Of a stretch of DNA of 64,000 nt, positions 61,188-64,000 are shown piece by piece. Within the stretch, counting starts at the first letter, position 1; every line of letters begins with the position of its first letter. The stretch is from Spirochaetales bacterium. Lineage in GTDB: Bacteria > Spirochaetota > Leptospiria > Leptospirales > Leptonemataceae. The position numbers were made by a program, and so were the translations under genes. The notes beneath the pieces are model-generated. The model was not told the DNA's origin, made no database searches, and worked only from the letters and a program-made list of their open reading frames with translations. Location of the stretch: assembly GCA_024233935.1 (NCBI GenBank), contig JACKOY010000016.1, positions 31,279-95,278 of the forward strand. Reading direction: 5' to 3'.

Positions 61188-62600
61188 TCAGGATTCGGCG
61201 GGCTCAGGCGCAATCGCCTGGCCGTCTTCGAGAATCATACGAATCAGCCGGGTCATCTCAACTGAATATTCTACGTTCAGGTCCCGAACGACACCTTCGC
61301 AAAATCCGTTTACTATCAGTAGCTTGGCCTCGTCTTCCGACAGACCCCGCGCTTGGAGATAAAACAGCATGTCTTCGTCGATGCGCGCGACGGTCGCCTC
61401 GTAGTTCAGGGTACCCTGCTGGCCGCTCACGTCGTTGTAAGGGTAAGCGTGGGTTTCGGAACGCTCGTCCATCATCAGCCCATCACACTTGATGTGACTG
61501 TAAGCGTTTTCAGCGCCCTTCTCGAACTTGACCAGGCCGCGGTATGAGTTGATGCCGCCATCAAGGGATACGCCCTTTGCGAGCACGTTACTGCGTGTGT
61601 TTTTTCCCACGTGAACGATGCGGGCACCCGTGTCCTGGATCTGGTCGCGACCTGCAAAGGCCAGGGACAAGATGTCGCCAGTGGAATTGTCCCCTTTGAG
61701 AATTACGCCGGGATACTTAATCGTCTGCGCGCCAATGTTTACATCGGTCCATGTAATGTGCGCGTCGCGTTCGCACAGACCACGTTTGACCGTCCAGTTG
61801 AACATGTTCTTTTTCCAGTTCTGAATTGTCGTGTAGTGAATGCGCGATCGGTCCATCGCCACAAGCTCGACAACCGCCGTGTGAAAGTTTGTTCCGGAGT
61901 CCTGAACAGAACTGCAACCCTCGCTATAGACAATCTCCGCCCCTTCGTCTGCGATCAAAAGCGTGCGCTCGTACTGGCCCGAGGAGGCGGCCGTCACCTT
62001 AAAATAGGCTTGCAGAGGCATAGGCGTCTTCACGCCACGCGGACAATATGCAAAAGACCCGCCACTGAAGACGGCGCTATTCAGAGCGGCGAACTTGTTG
62101 TCAGAGGGCGTCACGACGCTGCCTATGTAGCGCCTTACTAACTCGGGATGCTCACGAATCGCCGTATCGATATCACAAAAGATAATGCCCAGATCATCAA
62201 GCTCCTTCTTCACATTCGCATAGACAGTTTCGGAGTCACTCATCGCCTCAAGTCCTGCGAGGTACTTTCGCTCGTGCTCAGGGATGCCGAGGCGCTCAAA
62301 ACTGCGCAGCACTTCTGGATCCACTTCGTCCCAGGACTTTTTCTTTTGCTGGTTGGCTCCAACGTAGTGCACGTAGTTTTCGAGGTCGATCTGGAACCGC
62401 GGGATGAAGCCCCAGGTGGGCATGGGCTTCGACTCAAAGATCTCAAGGGCCTGCAGGCGAAACTCAGTTACCCAACCAGGTTCATTCTTGATGTGCGAAA
62501 TAGATTCCACCACCTTACGTGATAGGCCCGCGGGGAACGCCTCCGGCCGATAGAATTCAGATTCCGGTTTGTGTATGGTTTGCGCTTCCGCCGTGCTCAT
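61188..62600 (-). CDS. sufB: Fe-S cluster assembly scaffold SufB
   Basis: A 470-residue SufB. Conserved parts are NKFAALNSAVFSGGSFAYCP, EGCSSVQDSGTNFHTAVVELVA, NWKKNMFNWTVKRGLC and KCDGLMMDERSETHAYPYND. The Cys in EGCSSV-type and KCDGLMMD positions, and length, distinguish it from SufD. First gene of the minus-strand operon. An AT-rich region upstream (62601-62650) is the likely promoter. Confidence 0.97.
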   Translation of the reverse strand: MSTAEAQTIHKPESEFYRPEAFPAGLSRKVVESISHIKNEPGWVTEFRLQALEIFESKPMPTWGFIPRFQIDLENYVHYVGANQQKKKSWDEVDPEVLRSFERLGIPEHERKYLAGLEAMSDSETVYANVKKELDDLGIIFCDIDTAIREHPELVRRYIGSVVTPSDNKFAALNSAVFSGGSFAYCPRGVKTPMPLQAYFKVTAASSGQYERTLLIADEGAEIVYSEGCSSVQDSGTNFHTAVVELVAMDRSRIHYTTIQNWKKNMFNWTVKRGLCERDAHITWTDVNIGAQTIKYPGVILKGDNSTGDILSLAFAGRDQIQDTGARIVHVGKNTRSNVLAKGVSLDGGINSYRGLVKFEKGAENAYSHIKCDGLMMDERSETHAYPYNDVSGQQGTLNYEATVARIDEDMLFYLQARGLSEDEAKLLIVNGFCEGVVRDLNVEYSVEMTRLIRMILEDGQAIAPEPAES

Positions 62601-62686
62601 TCGTTTGTTCCCGGTTCTATAATCATTCTAAATTACTATTCACAGAAAGCGGCTTTTTGGGCCCGCTGACAAGCGATTAATGGGCT
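62601..62686 (-). promoter_or_regulatory. AT-rich upstream region of the suf operon
   Basis: On the minus strand the 86 bases before sufB contain an AT-rich block, ATAGTAATTTAGAATGATTAT, in an otherwise GC-rich neighbourhood. It contains a partial inverted repeat (ATAGTAAT/ATGATTAT) and TAGAAT. I cannot assign -10 and -35 elements with confidence; an Fe-responsive regulator site is possible. Confidence 0.35.
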
Positions 62687-63196
62687 CTACTCAGTGGCGG
62701 CACAGAGACGCTCGGACGGGGCATAGTGGGATTCGATCAGACTCCGAAACTCACCATCGCTTGCGACGCCACGCAACCGCTCGAAGTCCGCCTCGGTCCA
62801 GGCCTGAAGGCCCAGGCAGAGGTTTTCGCCCGTGTCCGTCCCGATACGCATTTCGAACTCGTGAAAATCGCTTCGTGGTGTGACATAATCAGAAAGCGCC
62901 AGGTAACGGATGTCGCGATAGTAGTAGCGGGCAAAACGAATCGCCTCGATCGCCTTCTCGTAAGGAAACCGGGTCCCGATCCAGATCCCCGCGTGTTCCT
63001 CGGAGGCGTAAGGCAACGGATCCGGGGCCTGAATTTCAACCGGAACCTCCAGATCCCGGATGAGGATGGCACAGCGGGTAGCGCGATCGTGCCAGGCCAG
63101 GAATACTTTGGGCTCCTCGATCTTTCCAAAACCGAGGCTCTGACATGCTACAAAGAGAAAAGCCATCAAAGGGGCGGTGGTTTGTCTTCTGGCCAT
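62687..63196 (-). CDS. Small lipoprotein, unknown function
   Basis: A 169-residue protein with a lipoprotein signal (MARRQTTAPLMAFLFVAC, Cys18). The mature part is soluble, Tyr/Arg/Glu-rich (RFARYYYRDIRYLALSDYV), and I recognise no domain. It begins 31 bases inside the end of the UPF0598 gene (another frame) and lies upstream of sufB with its end at 62687. Confidence 0.75.
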   Translation of the reverse strand: MARRQTTAPLMAFLFVACQSLGFGKIEEPKVFLAWHDRATRCAILIRDLEVPVEIQAPDPLPYASEEHAGIWIGTRFPYEKAIEAIRFARYYYRDIRYLALSDYVTPRSDFHEFEMRIGTDTGENLCLGLQAWTEADFERLRGVASDGEFRSLIESHYAPSERLCAATE

Positions 63197-63633
63197 GGTT
63201 GAATCGGGAACCGTTCCCCTTCCCAGAGCAGGCTGTAGAGACCGCCGCTTTCATCAATACTTTTAGTCAACTGCAGAAGTAGCGTCGGGCTGAGCGCCCC
63301 CCAGCAGGGCGGGCGGGCGGGATGGACGAGGGTTCCGGCAATACCACTGCGCAACTGCCCGGGGCGAAAAGGCAGACAAAGCCCGGTAAAGTTGTAGTAC
63401 AGATTCCCGGACCTCAGTTCGTGGAACACGAAGGCGAGGTTCTCTGCCTGCACAAAGTTCATCTCCCTGCCGCACGGCGAAACATATGGATACATCTCGT
63501 TCAATCCCGTATCGTTAATCCGCAACCGCTTGAAAAAGAACTCGAGAAATCCACTGTCAGTCAGCCTGGAGTCATCGTGAAACAGGCGCCCGCTCCGATC
63601 GATTCTGTGGAAATACTCCCGCGTAAATTGCAT
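63166..63633 (-). CDS. UPF0598 (DUF4505) family protein
   Basis: A 155-residue protein with the UPF0598 core: REYFHRIDRSGRLFHDDSRL, FLEFFFKRLRINDTGLNEMYPYVSPCGREMNFV, HPARPPCWGALSPTLLLQL. The family includes the vertebrate protein C8orf82 and has no known biochemical function. It is a whole small protein here. It overlaps the lipoprotein gene by 31 bases, indicating coupling. Confidence 0.8.
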   Translation of the reverse strand: MQFTREYFHRIDRSGRLFHDDSRLTDSGFLEFFFKRLRINDTGLNEMYPYVSPCGREMNFVQAENLAFVFHELRSGNLYYNFTGLCLPFRPGQLRSGIAGTLVHPARPPCWGALSPTLLLQLTKSIDESGGLYSLLWEGERFPIQPWPEDKPPPL

Positions 63634-64000
63634 CCCGGAAGACGATCCTCAGGCCTCTGGACTGCGCGATCAAGCAAGAAGCCTGCCTGGCCCATGCCGG
63701 GATAGAACGAGGAGCAGTTATAGGGCCGATCTGTCGAATGGTGGTGCGCGGCAGGTTGTAATACGGGTCTTACGGCGGGTCTTCCGGTCTGCCAGGTCAA
63801 TTTTTTGGAGAAATGAGACACGCGTCGGAATGGCCGAGGCAGCTGCCTCCATAGTGTCGAGTTCGCCTGCCTGATCCAGACGCATGAGGATCACAAACAT
63901 GTGGCACATCGTTAGACCGTGGCCCCCCGAGAAGCACCTCAAGATGGTCCAGGTATCCCCTGGTATGCGCGCCTTATAACGCTGCAATTGCTGCCGGGGG
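63634..64000. other. Terminal stretch without a supported gene
   Basis: An open minus-strand frame (63718 to at least 63999) runs off the window without a clear start, e.g. MFVILMRLDQAGELDT. It shows no domain or recognisable family, and the other frames are no better. It may be the 3' part of a gene lying mainly to the right of the window, or non-coding. Confidence 0.35.

Noticed and set aside
62601..62650. Fur or IscR box before sufB
   Set aside because: There is an AT-rich partial inverted repeat, but the match to either consensus is poor; recorded only as an AT-rich region.
1..64000. CRISPR array, insertion sequence or prophage
   Set aside because: No regularly spaced direct repeats, no transposase with terminal repeats, no integrase or phage structural genes; the Rpn-type remnant is not an insertion element by itself.

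Overview
The window is one stretch of a high-GC, Gram-negative bacterial chromosome. An LpxL-type lipid A acyltransferase and several lipoprotein signals indicate an LPS-bearing outer membrane. Signalling genes are dense: a class III nucleotide cyclase, a GGDEF protein and a degenerate one, PilZ, a chemoreceptor, a CheX-like protein, STAS and HATPase proteins. Together with a patatin carrying an N-terminal cyclic-nucleotide-binding domain and a GlmU-like protein of the alternative family, this best fits a high-GC member of the Leptospirales (Leptonema/Turneriella-like spirochaete). That placement is inference; no rRNA or marker alignment was possible. Genes are tightly packed, often with 1-4 nt stop/start overlaps. 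I found no insertion sequence, prophage, plasmid function or CRISPR array; the only clear decay is one internally deleted Rpn-type nuclease gene.

Layout. 1-5.3 kb: PilZ end fragment, adenylyl cyclase behind a patatin phospholipase, divergent acyl-CoA ligase. 5.3-11.2 kb: membrane proteins (one with an FMN-binding tail), purF, a VOC protein, a beta-propeller lipoprotein, an unknown cytoplasmic protein, tRNA-Arg(CCG). 11.2-21 kb: DUF4336, GGDEF, START-like lipoprotein, ttcA, DUF5329, CheX-like plus degenerate-GGDEF sensor, and two unknown helical proteins. 20.9-25.4 kb: a four-gene operon (TPP enzyme, BASS transporter, epimerase, TauE-like exporter) behind a good sigma-70 promoter. 25.5-32.2 kb: nuclease pseudogene, TetR, several exported or unknown proteins, tRNA-Leu(GAG). 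32.2-42.7 kb: an ATPase/STAS-like pair coupled to a phosphohexomutase, asnS, an alpha/beta hydrolase, glmS with a GlmU-like gene, and miaE with a terminator in its leader. 42.9-46 kb: thiolase, then a TetR and a Zn alcohol dehydrogenase with two operator-like palindromes between them.

46-51.8 kb is the most interesting metabolic block. A glycerophosphodiesterase is followed by a glutamine-synthetase-like enzyme, an iron-type alcohol dehydrogenase, a PuuD-like glutamine amidotransferase and an aldehyde dehydrogenase. The set fits a gamma-glutamylation route for an amino alcohol: the amine is glutamylated, the alcohol oxidised to aldehyde and then acid, and glutamate released. Ethanolamine freed from glycerophosphoethanolamine is the natural candidate substrate.

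51.8-57 kb: STAS protein, a YhhQ-type deazapurine transporter, an AzgA-like purine permease overlapping a methyl-accepting chemotaxis protein, and lpxL. 57-62.6 kb: a full suf Fe-S assembly operon (sufB-sufC-sufD-Rieske-sufS-sufU). 62.6-63.6 kb: a small lipoprotein and a UPF0598 protein. The last 370 bases hold no gene I can support.
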